Part shown: one piece after another, positions 8,841 to 17,852 of the stretch
How the letters are laid out: each line of letters starts with the position of its first letter
Position numbering within the stretch: position 1 is the stretch's first letter
Source: Trichormus variabilis 0441
GTDB lineage: Bacteria > Cyanobacteriota > Cyanobacteriia > Cyanobacteriales > Nostocaceae
DNA: 64,000 bases
NCBI RefSeq assembly: GCF_009856605.1
Contig: NZ_CP047242.1
Coordinates: 1,176,001 to 1,240,000, forward strand
Direction: 5' to 3'
Notes under the pieces: model-generated
Databases searched by the model: none
Seen by the model: only the letters and a program-made list of their open reading frames with translations
Told to the model about the DNA's origin: nothing
Position numbers and translations under genes: made by a program

Positions 8841-9275
8841 ATGAGATATAAATATTTAATCATTATTGGGTTAATTAGTATTTTAAGTGTTGGTTGTACA
8901 AATCAGACTGTTACTGAAACACCAACAGCAACAACTGTAGCTACTGCTGACGTGAAGCCAGGTAATTTCCAAGCTGGAGAACATCCAACTCAAGGACAAG
9001 TTTCCGTAGTGAAAGAAGCAGGGAAGAACTACCTGGAGTTTGATCAAAATTTCAAAACCGATCAAGGCCCAGACTTATATGTAATTCTGTATCGTTTTGA
9101 AAAACCACCAATATCCGGAATTAAAGAAAAAGATTATGTGAGTCTTGCTCGTTTACAAAAAACAACTGGCAATCAACGTTATGCTTTACCAAATAATGTT
9201 AATTTGCAACAATTTAAATCTATAGCTATATGGTGTCGAAAATTTAATGCTACTTTCGGTTATGCCATTTTATAA
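8841..9275 (+). CDS. DM13-domain lipoprotein
   Basis: 144 residues. The leader MRYKYLIIIGLISILSVGC has a lipobox with the acylated cysteine at residue 19, followed by a T-rich linker. The rest fits a DM13 domain: GNFQAGEHPTQGQVSVVKEAGKNYLEFDQNF, then DLYVILYR and a closing SIAIWCRKFNATFGYAIL. DM13 is proposed to be an electron-transfer or redox domain. A DUF4079 membrane gene follows after 75 bases, probably in one operon. Confidence 0.85.
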   Translation: MRYKYLIIIGLISILSVGCTNQTVTETPTATTVATADVKPGNFQAGEHPTQGQVSVVKEAGKNYLEFDQNFKTDQGPDLYVILYRFEKPPISGIKEKDYVSLARLQKTTGNQRYALPNNVNLQQFKSIAIWCRKFNATFGYAIL

Positions 9276-9350
9276 ATTTGCAGAAGTACTGTGAATCAAA
9301 CAAGAAGTTAAAGACGATTCAGTACTCAGAAATCATCACTCAAAAAATAT

Positions 9351-10070
9351 ATGGAAATAGCCGATTTTTTAGGTCTGATACATCCAGCGATCGCCGTCAT
9401 TTTTGTATTTCCTTTAATTGGCATTGTCAGTAACTTTGCCTGGCAAACACGCCAACGTCGTTTTCAGACATTAGCGGGAGGTAAAAGCAAGATTCCTCCT
9501 ATAGTGGGAACAGAACATAGGCGCATAGGCGAATGGTTAAGTAGTGCAGTTGTAGGTATATCTTTAGTTGGCTTAGGGTATGCGATTGGTAAAAATATTA
9601 TTAAAAATCAACTATGGAATAAGAATTTAACCCAAGTTATTTTTATTCTTATCATGTTTGTTTTAACTATAGCTTCCTTAGTCTTTCTCTATCAGGCAAA
9701 ACAAAAGCTCTGGCGTGGTATATTTGCCACTTTAACTGGTGTTGGCTTAGTAGTTATTGGTTGTCAAGATGGAGTATTTCGCCGAACAAATGAATGGTAT
9801 TGGTCGCATTACTATATAGGTATAGCTGCATCACTGCTAATGATTTTTTCTGTAGCTATTGTGCAGGATATTTATCAAGATAAAACCCATCGCTGGCGGA
9901 TTATTCACACTATTCTCAATACCATTGCTTTATTATTATTTATTGGACAAGGTTTTACAGGTACACGAGATTTATTAGAAATTCCTTTAAGTTGGCAAGA
10001 ACCATACGTTTACCAGTGCAATTTTGCTCAGAAAACTTGCCCAAATCCCCCATCCCAAGAATCAAAATAA
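9351..10070 (+). CDS. DUF4079 integral membrane protein
   Basis: 239 residues with five or so membrane segments. HPAIAVIFVFPLIGIVSNFAWQTRQRR at the start and the His-bearing segments (WSHYYIG, IIHTILNTIALLLFIGQGFTG) match cyanobacterial DUF4079, a cytochrome-b561-like family of unknown function. It sits just after the DM13 lipoprotein gene, suggesting a shared membrane or periplasmic redox role; that link is inferred. Confidence 0.8.
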   Translation: MEIADFLGLIHPAIAVIFVFPLIGIVSNFAWQTRQRRFQTLAGGKSKIPPIVGTEHRRIGEWLSSAVVGISLVGLGYAIGKNIIKNQLWNKNLTQVIFILIMFVLTIASLVFLYQAKQKLWRGIFATLTGVGLVVIGCQDGVFRRTNEWYWSHYYIGIAASLLMIFSVAIVQDIYQDKTHRWRIIHTILNTIALLLFIGQGFTGTRDLLEIPLSWQEPYVYQCNFAQKTCPNPPSQESK

Positions 10071-10084
10071 AGTCGGCGATCGCA

Positions 10085-10252
10085 CAGAGTTTAATTCTAT
10101 ATCAGAATCTCGAATTACCCTGGTTACGCTGGTGGGATAATCAGGGTAATTTACTCATGACAGGGTGAGAGCAGTCACAGTTTGCACAAGCAATAGCGGA
10201 ACGTCTTGCAGTAAAGTTAAAAGAATTAGGTGTCAATCCAGACGATTTATAG
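10085..10252 (+). pseudogene. Decayed 3' end of a Uma2-type nuclease gene
   Basis: One frame reads LELPWLRWWDNQGNLLMTG, a TGA stop at 10166, then EQSQFAQAIAERLAVKLKEL and GVNPDDL before TAG at 10250. This matches the typical C-terminus of Uma2 (DUF820) restriction-endonuclease-like proteins, which end in an arm such as AERLAEKLRELGIDPD. No upstream catalytic domain exists. It is a relic. Confidence 0.7.
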
Positions 10253-10383
10253 CAAGTCATAAATTATACAAATTAAAACTGGTATTACGAATTATTTGCT
10301 CAAATTGCCCCCAATCGGATGATTCTACAGAACAAAGCGAGTAACTAACACATATTGTAGTATCATTGTAACTCGTGCTTCTC

Positions 10384-11571
10384 ATGGTAGAACCAATGAC
10401 ACCTAGATTTAAATACACCAAGGCTAGTCAAGAGAATATTCAACAGCTGGGGAATATTCTTGAACAGTGCTTTGTCATGTCCTTTGGTGACAGTGAAATT
10501 TATGTCAAAGGTATTGGCTTAGAAAACTTTCGCGTTATTTACCGTGAACAGAAAGTTGCAGGTGGACTGGCAATTTTACCGATGGGTCAGTGGTGGGGGG
10601 GTCAGCGTGTACCAATGGCGGGGATTGCGGCTGTGGGTATTGCTCCAGAATATCGTGGTGATGGAGCTGCGATCGCGCTCATTCAGCATACCCTCCAAGA
10701 AATCTCTGAGCAAGACATCCCTATCTCGGTTCTCTATCCAGCTACACAACGCCTTTATCGAAAAGCAGGGTATGAACAAGCTGGTAGTTCTTGCGTGTGG
10801 GAAATTCCCACCGATAGTATTCAAATTCAACACGCCTCTTTACCCTTAGAACCCGTAGTTCTCAAAAATAATCCCATCTTTCATGAGTTGTATCAACAAC
10901 AGGCGCAACTGACGCACGGATACTTAGATCGACATCCTGCCATTTGGCAAGGATTAAATCGCACACTTGATACAGAAACTCTCTATAGTTATTTAATTGG
11001 TGACAAAGACAAACCACAAGGTTACATCATCTTTACTCAAGAACGAACCAGAGATGGCTCAATCCTCAGAATTAGAGATTGGGTAACGCTTTCAAATCCT
11101 GCTGTCCAAAGTTTTTGGACATTTATTGCCAATCATCGCTCCCAAATTGACAAAGTAACGTGGAAAAGTTCTGTCATCGATGCGTTGACATTGCTGCTAC
11201 CAGAACAAAGTGCCACAATCAGGAGTCAAGACCGTTGGATGTTGCGAATCGTCAATGTTTGCAAAGCACTGGAGGCGCGGGGTTATCCACTAGGAGTAGA
11301 AGCGGAGTTACATTTAGAAGTACAAGATGACCTTTTAGCTACCAACCAAGGTAAATTTATCTTATCTGTTGCTAATGGCAAAAGCGAAGTAACAAAAGGT
11401 GGCAAAGGTGAATTGCAGCTAGATATTAAAGGATTAGCATCCTTGTACACCAGTCTATTTACACCCCGTCAGTTGCAGCTCACAGGAAAACTCCAAGCGA
11501 CAGAAACCGCACTCCTCAAAGCTACGCAAATCTTTGCAGGTGAATCCCCTTGGATGATTGATTTCTTTTAA
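10384..11571 (+). CDS. GNAT acetyltransferase with SCP2-like C-terminal domain (Eis-type)
   Basis: About 395 residues. The start is uncertain: GTG 10375, ATG 10384 and ATG 10396 are all possible and none has a good ribosome site. Residues 1-140 are a GNAT fold with the acetyl-CoA loop VGIAPEYRGDGAAIALI and the later YPATQRLYRKAGYE. A second degenerate GNAT domain follows, and residues about 290-395 form a sterol-carrier-like domain. This three-part layout is that of the Eis family, which acetylates amines. Substrate unknown. Confidence 0.85.
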   Translation: MVEPMTPRFKYTKASQENIQQLGNILEQCFVMSFGDSEIYVKGIGLENFRVIYREQKVAGGLAILPMGQWWGGQRVPMAGIAAVGIAPEYRGDGAAIALIQHTLQEISEQDIPISVLYPATQRLYRKAGYEQAGSSCVWEIPTDSIQIQHASLPLEPVVLKNNPIFHELYQQQAQLTHGYLDRHPAIWQGLNRTLDTETLYSYLIGDKDKPQGYIIFTQERTRDGSILRIRDWVTLSNPAVQSFWTFIANHRSQIDKVTWKSSVIDALTLLLPEQSATIRSQDRWMLRIVNVCKALEARGYPLGVEAELHLEVQDDLLATNQGKFILSVANGKSEVTKGGKGELQLDIKGLASLYTSLFTPRQLQLTGKLQATETALLKATQIFAGESPWMIDFF

Positions 11572-11643
11572 GTAGGAGCATAGGGGATGAGCTTTTCCTA
11601 TTTCACCTAGATACTTTACTAGATTTTTGAATTACGAATTATT

Positions 11644-12561
11644 ATGCACCACAGTTCTGGTCGCTGGCGCTTAGGCCTGGCTTTATCTCTGCTAACTGTT
11701 TTTTTGTGGGGAATTCTACCACTAGCGCTAAAGGTGGTACTGCAAGCACTTGATGTATATACAGTTATTTGGTTTCGCTTTTTGGTATCATTTGCCTTGC
11801 TGGCTGTGTATTTAGGGATGCGTGGTAACTTGCCAAAGCTAAAACAGTTACAAGCTAATTCTTGGAAGTTATTAGCGATCGCCACACTCATGTTAGCCTC
11901 TAATTACTTTCTGTTTATGCAAGGTCTAGCCTTAACATCACCTGCAAATGCCGAAGTAATTATTCAATTAGCTACTCTCTTGTTAGGTTTTGGTGGCTTA
12001 ATTTTTTTTCAAGAAAGATACAATTTCTTTCAATGGCTTGGTGTTGGTATATTAACTTTAGGTTACGTTTTATTCTTTCGTTCTCAACTGACTAACGTTA
12101 TTACATCCCATGATACCTATGTTTACGGCAGTGCCTTAGTAGTTTTAGGCGCAGTAGTTTGGGCTATTTATGCTTTAGCACAAAAGCAATTATTACAGTC
12201 CCTATCTTCTGCCCAAATCATGCTAGTTATTTATGGAGGATGTACATTACTCTTCACTCCTTTCACTAAGTTTGATGCAATTAATCAACTCAGTAATCTT
12301 CATTTATTCACATTACTTTTTTGCGCTTTAAACACAGTAATTGCCTATGGTGCTTTTGCTGAATCTCTAGAACATTGGGAAGCCTCACGGGTAAGTGCAG
12401 TTTTAGCTCTAGCACCGATTTTGACTTTACTCGCAGTGGAGTTGATATCACTCATTGCACCTGATTTAATTCCCCCAGAACCTCTGACAACTACAGGAAT
12501 TGTGGGAGCGTGTTTAGTGGTAAGTGGTTCAGTGGCGATCGCCTTAAAAAAAGCCTCATAG
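11644..12561 (+). CDS. EamA/DMT-family transporter
   Basis: 305 residues, ten membrane segments arranged as two EamA repeats (residues about 10-140 and 155-300). Typical pieces are FLWGILPLALKVVL and, in the second repeat, YGAFAESLEHWEASRVSAVLALAPILTLL. Family members export amino acids or other small metabolites through the inner membrane; substrate unknown. A cupin gene follows after 41 bases on the same strand, likely cotranscribed. Confidence 0.9.
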   Translation: MHHSSGRWRLGLALSLLTVFLWGILPLALKVVLQALDVYTVIWFRFLVSFALLAVYLGMRGNLPKLKQLQANSWKLLAIATLMLASNYFLFMQGLALTSPANAEVIIQLATLLLGFGGLIFFQERYNFFQWLGVGILTLGYVLFFRSQLTNVITSHDTYVYGSALVVLGAVVWAIYALAQKQLLQSLSSAQIMLVIYGGCTLLFTPFTKFDAINQLSNLHLFTLLFCALNTVIAYGAFAESLEHWEASRVSAVLALAPILTLLAVELISLIAPDLIPPEPLTTTGIVGACLVVSGSVAIALKKAS

Positions 12562-12602
12562 TCTAAAATCTACAACAAACTTGTTTACTAGTTAATAATC
12601 TT

Positions 12603-13070
12603 ATGATTATCGACCCTAACAATGTGCCTATGGAAAGAGGCACAAATTACCCCGATGCTTTCAAAGCGATGGTTGCAGGACGGATACGACAAAGGTTGGG
12701 CAACTTTGCTGGGTTGAAGAATTTTGGAGTCAACTTAGTGCAGTTAGAGCCAGGGAGTTTTTCTGCTTTAAGACACTGGCATTCTCATCAAGACGAGTTC
12801 ATTTATATATTGGCAGGTGAACTGACTTTAATTACAGATGCTGGAGAAGAAATTCTGACACCAGGAATGGCGGCTGGATTTCCCGCAGGTGAAGCCAATG
12901 GACATCATTTAGTCAATCGCTCTGCGGTGGTTGGGGTGTATTTAGAAGTAGGCGATCGCACCCCCAATGACCAAGGTTTTTATCCCGATGTACCAGATTT
13001 GATGACACCACCTAGTCCTGATGGCAAATCCAGACAATTTATTCACCAAGATGGAACGCTATATGAATAG
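12603..13070 (+). CDS. Cupin-domain protein
   Basis: 155 residues, single cupin barrel. Motif 1, LRHWHSHQDEFIYILAGE, supplies the metal-binding His-x-His-x4-Glu set; motif 2, PAGEANGHHLVNRS, supplies the last His. Such small cupins are cytoplasmic metal-dependent enzymes or sugar-nucleotide binding proteins. It directly follows the EamA transporter gene. The reaction cannot be told from sequence. Confidence 0.88.
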   Translation: MIIDPNNVPMERGTNYPDAFKAMVAGRIRQRLGNFAGLKNFGVNLVQLEPGSFSALRHWHSHQDEFIYILAGELTLITDAGEEILTPGMAAGFPAGEANGHHLVNRSAVVGVYLEVGDRTPNDQGFYPDVPDLMTPPSPDGKSRQFIHQDGTLYE

Positions 13071-13165
13071 GGTAATGGGAGATGAAAAAATTCTTCCGTA
13101 AATAGCCCAATCAATCATGTAGTTTTCCTATGTAATAAATCACCTACATACAAAGGAAATTTTTC

Positions 13166-13552
13166 ATGACTAACACTAATGCTCAAGAAGCCTCTAAAGT
13201 TGCGGAACCTCTACTCCGCCAAGGTGACTCTGGTGCGGCTGTGACTGAATTACAACGGTTGCTGAATGCCAAGGGTGTAAAGGTATCAGTTGATGGGATC
13301 TTTGGTGCAGGAACCCAAGCCGCAGTGGTCAAATTTCAGCGCGCCAACGGTCTGACTGCTGACGGAATTGTTGGCTCAAAAACTTGGGTAGCTTTACGAA
13401 AGGTTCCTACTCCCACAATTCGTTTAGTAGATGTTGCTCTCAACTACGACCCAACCCAATTTCCCCATCAAGTATCTGCTTTGGAATGGCTGCAAAGTCA
13501 AATTCCCGCAGCTACACTCAATGAATTTGCTCGTCGTTGGCGGAATCAGTAG
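13166..13552 (+). CDS. Peptidoglycan-binding-domain protein
   Basis: 128 residues. Residues 14-75 are a PG_binding_1 domain: LRQGDSGAAVTELQRLL, VDGIFGAGTQAAVVKFQ and ADGIVGSKTWVALRK. A tail of about 50 residues (LEWLQSQIPAATLNEFARRWRNQ) is helical. There is no signal peptide despite the wall-binding domain, so location is unclear. An AAGGAAA ribosome site precedes the ATG. Confidence 0.85.
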   Translation: MTNTNAQEASKVAEPLLRQGDSGAAVTELQRLLNAKGVKVSVDGIFGAGTQAAVVKFQRANGLTADGIVGSKTWVALRKVPTPTIRLVDVALNYDPTQFPHQVSALEWLQSQIPAATLNEFARRWRNQ

Positions 13553-13556
13553 GTTG

Positions 13557-13727
13557 AAAAGTAAGAGTTTGATAGACGCTAGAGGACACCAAAAAATAAA
13601 TGATCCGAAATTGATAGTTTGGTAGGGTGCGTCAGTATGAATAATATTTGAGTATAGTTAGGTTCTATCTCACTGACGCACCCTACATTGTGGATAATTT
13701 TTGATAGCCTATCAAACTCCTACTTTT
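13557..13727. repeat. Long inverted repeat with inner IR between convergent genes
   Basis: Outer arms AAAAGTAAGAGTTTGATAG (13557-13575) and its near-complement at 13706-13727 enclose an inner perfect pair, GTAGGGTGCGTCAGT (13622-13636) and ACTGACGCACCCTAC (13672-13686). The right outer arm encodes the last codons (KVGV stop) of the peroxiredoxin. It probably acts as a bidirectional terminator that took up a MITE. Confidence 0.7.
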
Positions 13728-14467
13728 TCCTGTTTGATTGCACTCAGATATTCTGCTAAGGCTTCTGAGCCACCAATTAATACACCATCAATAAATACTT
13801 GCGGAACAGTTGTTGCACCTGTGACAGCACGCAGAGAACGAGTTGTAATTCCTTTACCCAAGGTAATTTCTTCGTACTCTATACCATTTTCTTGTAGCGC
13901 GGCTTTGGCACGAGCGCAGAAAGGACAACCAACTTTAGTAAACAAGGAAACTAATTTTGGCTTGGCTGCTTGAGGATTAATGTATTTGAGCATTGTTTGA
14001 GCATCAGACACCTCAAATGGATCACCTGGTACATCTGGCTCAATGAACATCTTTTCAATTACGCCATCTTTCACCAGCATGGAATAGCGCCATGAACGTT
14101 TGCCAAACCCCAAATCCGCCTTATCTACTAACATTCCCATCCCTTCGGTAAATTCCCCATTACCATCAGGAATCAGAGTGATATTTTCTGCTTCTTGGGT
14201 TTTTGCCCATTCGTTCATCACAAAAGCATCATTTACTGAAATACAAACGATTTCATCAACACCATTCTCTTTAAACACTTTAGCCAACTCGTTGTAACCG
14301 GGTAGGTGAGTAGATGAACAAGTAGGCGTGAATGCACCAGGTAAAGAGAAGACGGCGACTGTTTTACCTGCGAATAAATCATCAGTTGTTACATTCACCC
14401 ATTCGTTATTTTGACGAGTCCGAAAGGTGACTTGAGGAACTCTTTGACCTTCTCGATTGGAAAACAT
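13712..14467 (-). CDS. Peroxiredoxin-glutaredoxin fusion (Prx5/PrxII-Grx)
   Basis: 251 residues. I choose ATG 14467 (MFSNREGQ) because AGGGG lies eight bases upstream; an in-frame TTG 21 bases earlier has no such site. The N-terminal Prx5-type domain carries [16 protein letters not shown] with peroxidatic C50, and C75 may be the resolving cysteine. The C-terminal glutaredoxin domain has CPFC (C181, C184) and TVPQVFIDG for glutathione binding. The fusion lets the Grx part reduce the Prx part with glutathione, removing peroxides in the cytoplasm. The gene is monocistronic and ends inside an inverted repeat. Confidence 0.95.
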   Translation of the reverse strand: MFSNREGQRVPQVTFRTRQNNEWVNVTTDDLFAGKTVAVFSLPGAFTPTCSSTHLPGYNELAKVFKENGVDEIVCISVNDAFVMNEWAKTQEAENITLIPDGNGEFTEGMGMLVDKADLGFGKRSWRYSMLVKDGVIEKMFIEPDVPGDPFEVSDAQTMLKYINPQAAKPKLVSLFTKVGCPFCARAKAALQENGIEYEEITLGKGITTRSLRAVTGATTVPQVFIDGVLIGGSEALAEYLSAIKQEKVGV

Positions 14468-14670
14468 ATATTTAACCCCTGCTGACAAAATTTTACTTTT
14501 GATTGTCTCCTCTCTTAAGCGTAGTCATTATGACTATATTTGTCAACAAGGAAAATTTTTGTAGTTACACCATGATATTTATAGTTATTGGTGTAACGCA
14601 CACCTGCAAACCTCTTCCTGATGGGAGCAACGAGTCTATAATATCCACAAACTAAGACTTTTACAGAGTT

Positions 14671-15042
14671 TCAACTAGCCTTGCGCTCTTTCAAAACCTG
14701 ATCTAGTAATTGCCTAGCGGGTTGTGCTTTAGTCAAAGCTGCTTGGTGGTCACTATAAGCGCGCACCAAGCGAGCTAGACCACTTACACCAGTCTTAAGC
14801 TGCTCCAGTTCTTCACCGGACACCAGTTCGCCATCAAGCATCCGCCCGATCAAAGGTTTAATATCTCCCACTTCCTGACGAACTTTTTGCAGCTTTTCTA
14901 CAGAACTCAGTAGGGATTTTAAGGAGTTCAAAATATTATCAATATCTTGGGGATCATCCACAGCTTCAGGCAAATTTTCCACCTCTGACACTGTCGTTAA
15001 TTCCTCTACAGCTTCACTTTTAACCCCATTTGGCTTTATCAT
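14671..15042 (-). CDS. Conserved hypothetical coiled-coil protein
   Basis: 123 residues, highly charged and helical: DIDNILNSLKSLLSSVEKLQKVRQEV and a C-terminal half ending QLLDQVLKERKAS. No cysteine, membrane segment or known motif. It lies alone, divergent from truB. I do not recognise its function. Confidence 0.7.
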   Translation of the reverse strand: MIKPNGVKSEAVEELTTVSEVENLPEAVDDPQDIDNILNSLKSLLSSVEKLQKVRQEVGDIKPLIGRMLDGELVSGEELEQLKTGVSGLARLVRAYSDHQAALTKAQPARQLLDQVLKERKAS

Positions 15043-15163
15043 TAACGCTTCCTCAATAATTTGTTTTAGTCTAGCTTGAAAGTGCTATGCAGGGGGTGGA
15101 GAACAAAAACACTAACCCCTAGTCTCTGGTTTATTTTTTATTTTTGAATTTTGAATTGTTACT

Positions 15164-16045
15164 ATGCAAGGTTTTATTAATTTAGACAAACCATTTGGGT
15201 GGACTTCCCACGACTGTGTAGCACGGTTAAGAAAAATGTTACGCCTCAAACGAGTGGGACACGCAGGAACATTAGATCCAGCAGCTACTGGGGTGTTACC
15301 TATCGCAGTTGGCAAAGCTACAAGGTTATTACAATATCTGCCCAGTGACAAAGCTTATAAAGCTACAGTCCGTTTTGGTGTGCAGACGACAACAGACGAT
15401 TTGCAAGGTGAAATTATTAGTTCTCAACCTTGTGGGGGATTGAGTTTATCTGAAGTAAAAACTTCGCTTTCCCAATTTATCGGTAAGATTGAACAAATAC
15501 CACCCATTTACAGTGCAATTCAAGTAGAAGGGAAACGCTTATATGATTTGGCGCGTAAAGGTGAAACAATAGAAGTGCCAGCGCGGACTGTAGAAGTTTT
15601 TAGTATAGACGTTTTGGATTGGCGGGAAGGAGATTTTCCCGAATTGGATGTGGCGATCGCCTGTGGTAGTGGTACATATATTAGAGCGATCGCTCGTGAT
15701 TTAGGTGCAATTTTCCACACAGGTGGAACTCTCGCCGCTTTGATCCGCACTCACAGCAGTGGCTTTAATTTAACAGATAGTCTCACCTTGACGGACTTAG
15801 AAACTCAACTGCAAGCTGGGACTTTTGAACCAACCCCCGCCGATGCAGCTTTGCAATATTTACCGTCAGTTACCCTACCTAGCATCTCTGCACAAAAATG
15901 GTGTCAGGGACAGCGAATTGAATTAAATTTAGAAACTGTTGGTAAAGTGCGCGTTTATCAAGCAGAAACCAATATTTTCTTGGGTATTGGAGAATTACAA
16001 ACTGGTGTGTTAATTCCTCAAATGGTGTTTGAACCGATTTCTTAA
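15164..16045 (+). CDS. truB: tRNA pseudouridine(55) synthase
   Basis: 293 residues, normal length. [17 protein letters not shown] opens the TruB domain and [15 protein letters not shown] holds the catalytic aspartate D38. [18 protein letters not shown] is the usual later motif. The enzyme makes pseudouridine 55 in the T-loop of tRNAs. It is not next to rbfA or infB here. The stop codon abuts the terminal repeat of a MITE (16045), which must therefore form the 3' end of the transcript. Confidence 0.96.
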   Translation: MQGFINLDKPFGWTSHDCVARLRKMLRLKRVGHAGTLDPAATGVLPIAVGKATRLLQYLPSDKAYKATVRFGVQTTTDDLQGEIISSQPCGGLSLSEVKTSLSQFIGKIEQIPPIYSAIQVEGKRLYDLARKGETIEVPARTVEVFSIDVLDWREGDFPELDVAIACGSGTYIRAIARDLGAIFHTGGTLAALIRTHSSGFNLTDSLTLTDLETQLQAGTFEPTPADAALQYLPSVTLPSISAQKWCQGQRIELNLETVGKVRVYQAETNIFLGIGELQTGVLIPQMVFEPIS

Positions 16046-16191
16046 ATAGGACTTACGCATGAAAACGAAAGATCAAGGGTTTGGAGAAGGGTTTAGGGGT
16101 TTAGGGGTTTAGGGGTAAATCTTTCTTTTCCTCACACCCTTACACCCTTACACCCCGTCTCAACAGAAAATCTAGGTGCATAAGTCCTATT
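16045..16191. repeat. MITE, copy 2 (complete), with TTTAGGGG tandem repeats
   Basis: Terminal inverted repeats AATAGGACTTACGCA (16045-16059) and TGCATAAGTCCTATT (16177-16191) match at 14 of 15 positions. The core has three TTTAGGGG units, ACACCCTTACACCC and CGTCTCAACAGAAAA. No coding capacity. It is inverted relative to the copy at 16601-16700. Confidence 0.88.
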
Positions 16192-16223
16192 AAAGTGAGA
16201 ATGGTGTATTTCAGGAGGTCACT

Positions 16224-16592
16224 GTGGCTCTTAAACGCTTGATTATCGAAATGGGGATGGGAGTAGATCAGCATGGACAGGAACCGACGGTAGCCGCAGC
16301 TAGGGCTGTCCGGAATGCGATCGCTCACAACGCCTTACCGGGTGTGTGGGAAGTCGCTGGTTTAAGTCATCCCAATGAAATGATTGTGGAAGTCCAGGTA
16401 GCAGTACCTTATCCAGAAAAAGTTAGAGAAGAAGAAGTGTTAGCGGTTTTACCCTTCGGACGCAAAAGCTTGAAAGTAGAATTTGGGGGTATGGTAGTTC
16501 AGGGACGCGCTATTGCTGAACTCAACGACAAAAATGACGAAATGTTAGTAGCGATCGCATCAGTAACAGTTTTGGTAGAAACTAATCAATAG
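16224..16592 (+). CDS. Lin0512 family protein
   Basis: 122 residues with a GTG start at 16224 chosen because TCAGGAGGT lies just upstream. MALKRLIIEMGMGVDQHGQEPTVAAARAVRNAI and the later VAVPYPEKV are typical of the Lin0512 family, which is small, cytoplasmic and of unknown function. The gene is bracketed by two oppositely oriented copies of one MITE. Confidence 0.85.
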   Translation: MALKRLIIEMGMGVDQHGQEPTVAAARAVRNAIAHNALPGVWEVAGLSHPNEMIVEVQVAVPYPEKVREEEVLAVLPFGRKSLKVEFGGMVVQGRAIAELNDKNDEMLVAIASVTVLVETNQ

Positions 16593-16600
16593 TTTAGAAA

Positions 16601-16700
16601 TTACGCACCCATATTTTCTGTTGAGACCGGGTGTGAGAGTGTAAAGGTGTAAGGGTTTCAAACATTTATACCCCTAAACCCCTAAACCCCTAAACCCTTC
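16601..16700. repeat. MITE, copy 3 (inverted, one end degenerate)
   Basis: It begins TTACGCACCCATATTTTCTG, then TTGAGACCGGGTGTGAG, GGTGTAAGGGT and three CCCCTAAA units. This is the reverse complement of the 16045-16191 element. The right terminal repeat is not recognisable. Confidence 0.75.
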
Positions 16701-16734
16701 TCCTGTTAATAGTTAATATTTATTCCTTACTCCC

Positions 16735-17118
16735 ATGTCACAAGAAGCGATCGAACAAGTTGTTACTGCTTACTTTGCCAATATCACAAGTATGAATCCA
16801 GAAGGCTGGATAGATAATTTTGCCGAAGATGCTATTAGTCATGATCCGGTCGGTGAACCACCGGCAAAAGTTCATGAGGGATATCGTCAATTCATCGGAC
16901 AGTTACAGGCGGTATTTGAAAAACTAGAAGCAACAATCGAGCATATCTTCATTGCTGCTAATGAAGCAGCTGTTAAATGGACGATGGCCGGAATCAGCAA
17001 AAGTGGTAAGCCTGTGAAGTTTGCAGGAATTACCATCTTTGAGGTTAACGCTGAAGGAAAGATTCAAACAACCCGTGCTTATTGGAATCCTGCGCAGATG
17101 ATTGCACAGTTACGCTAA
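16735..17118 (+). CDS. NTF2-like / SnoaL-type protein
   Basis: 127 residues: AYFANITSMNPEGWIDNFAEDAISHDPVG, then VKFAGITIFEVNAEGKIQTTRAYWNPAQMIAQL. This is the cone-shaped NTF2-like fold of SnoaL-type isomerases and ring hydroxylase small subunits. A ketosteroid-isomerase-like role is possible but unproven. Monocistronic, followed by a terminator hairpin. Confidence 0.85.
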   Translation: MSQEAIEQVVTAYFANITSMNPEGWIDNFAEDAISHDPVGEPPAKVHEGYRQFIGQLQAVFEKLEATIEHIFIAANEAAVKWTMAGISKSGKPVKFAGITIFEVNAEGKIQTTRAYWNPAQMIAQLR

Positions 17119-17238
17119 AACAACTAATCACGCGCAGGAATTCAATTACTACCAAATGTGAGCAGGATCAGGAAGGAAAATAATAATTAATCTTTTCTTT
17201 ATCTTCTCTCCATTCCCCATTAGCAATTACCAATTCGC

Positions 17239-17282
17239 AAAAAAGCCTCTGGTGATTGTATTAATTTACCAAAGGCTTTTTC
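17239..17282. terminator. Bidirectional terminator
   Basis: AAAAAGCCTCTGGT pairs with ACCAAAGGCTTTTT (13 of 14), flanked by A and T tracts. It separates the SnoaL-type gene from the small convergent gene at 17295-17399. Confidence 0.85.
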
Positions 17283-17294
17283 TGCAATAGTTCA

Positions 17295-17399
17295 TCATGA
17301 CGACTCTTGCTCTTCTTCGTAAAACCAAATTTCTGCCAACAGACTCAAGCCCAGCAACCAAATAAAGCAGACAACTGTAATCCAGAGTAGTACTAACAT
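17295..17399 (-). CDS. Small single-span membrane protein
   Basis: 34 residues: MLVLLWITVVCFIWLLGL, then SLLAEIWFYEEEQESS. One membrane segment (residues 2-23) is followed by an acidic tail. A strong GGAGG site at 17406-17410 sits seven bases before the ATG, and a terminator lies immediately downstream. Both support a real gene. Small one-span proteins of this kind are common in cyanobacterial photosynthetic and respiratory complexes, but I do not recognise this one. Confidence 0.65.
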   Translation of the reverse strand: MLVLLWITVVCFIWLLGLSLLAEIWFYEEEQESS

Positions 17400-17852
17400 A
17401 GCGATCGCCTCCAAACAACAATTTTTTTACCCGCTACTCCTCAGCATTCCAAATTACATTCAGTCCGACTAACTACATACTACACGCTTGGTATCATTGG
17501 TAAAGGGTGTAATTGGTTGAGTTTTTTTAATTATTGCTACCTTAATGTTAAATAAATCCCTGAAGAGTTATTTTCACAAATCCTGTTATCTTGAATGTAT
17601 CACCTTAGATTATTCACATAAGTATAAGTTTTCATTTACTTTACTTACAAATTTATACATCGTAGAGTAAATATAGTTTGGATTATTGGGACTTATATCA
17701 AATTTATTTTGATGTTTGTTTATTTAGCTTCCTAAATAAGCAACTTCAGTTAATATTAATCAGGTTTTATTCTTTAGTTGCTCATCCTGACCTAGTAGAT
17801 CATCTGGTATTAATTACATCTCATTCAATAGCTTTTAGCCCTCATTGCTCCC
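17400..17852. other. AT-rich intergenic region
   Basis: About 450 bases with promoters for the small membrane gene (leftward) and the 17853 gene (rightward). A short open frame at 17678-17902 looks random. No repeat or RNA recognised. Confidence 0.4.

Noticed and set aside
16090..16115. Telomere-like TTTAGGGG repeats
   Set aside because: They are internal parts of a MITE found in several copies, not a chromosome end.
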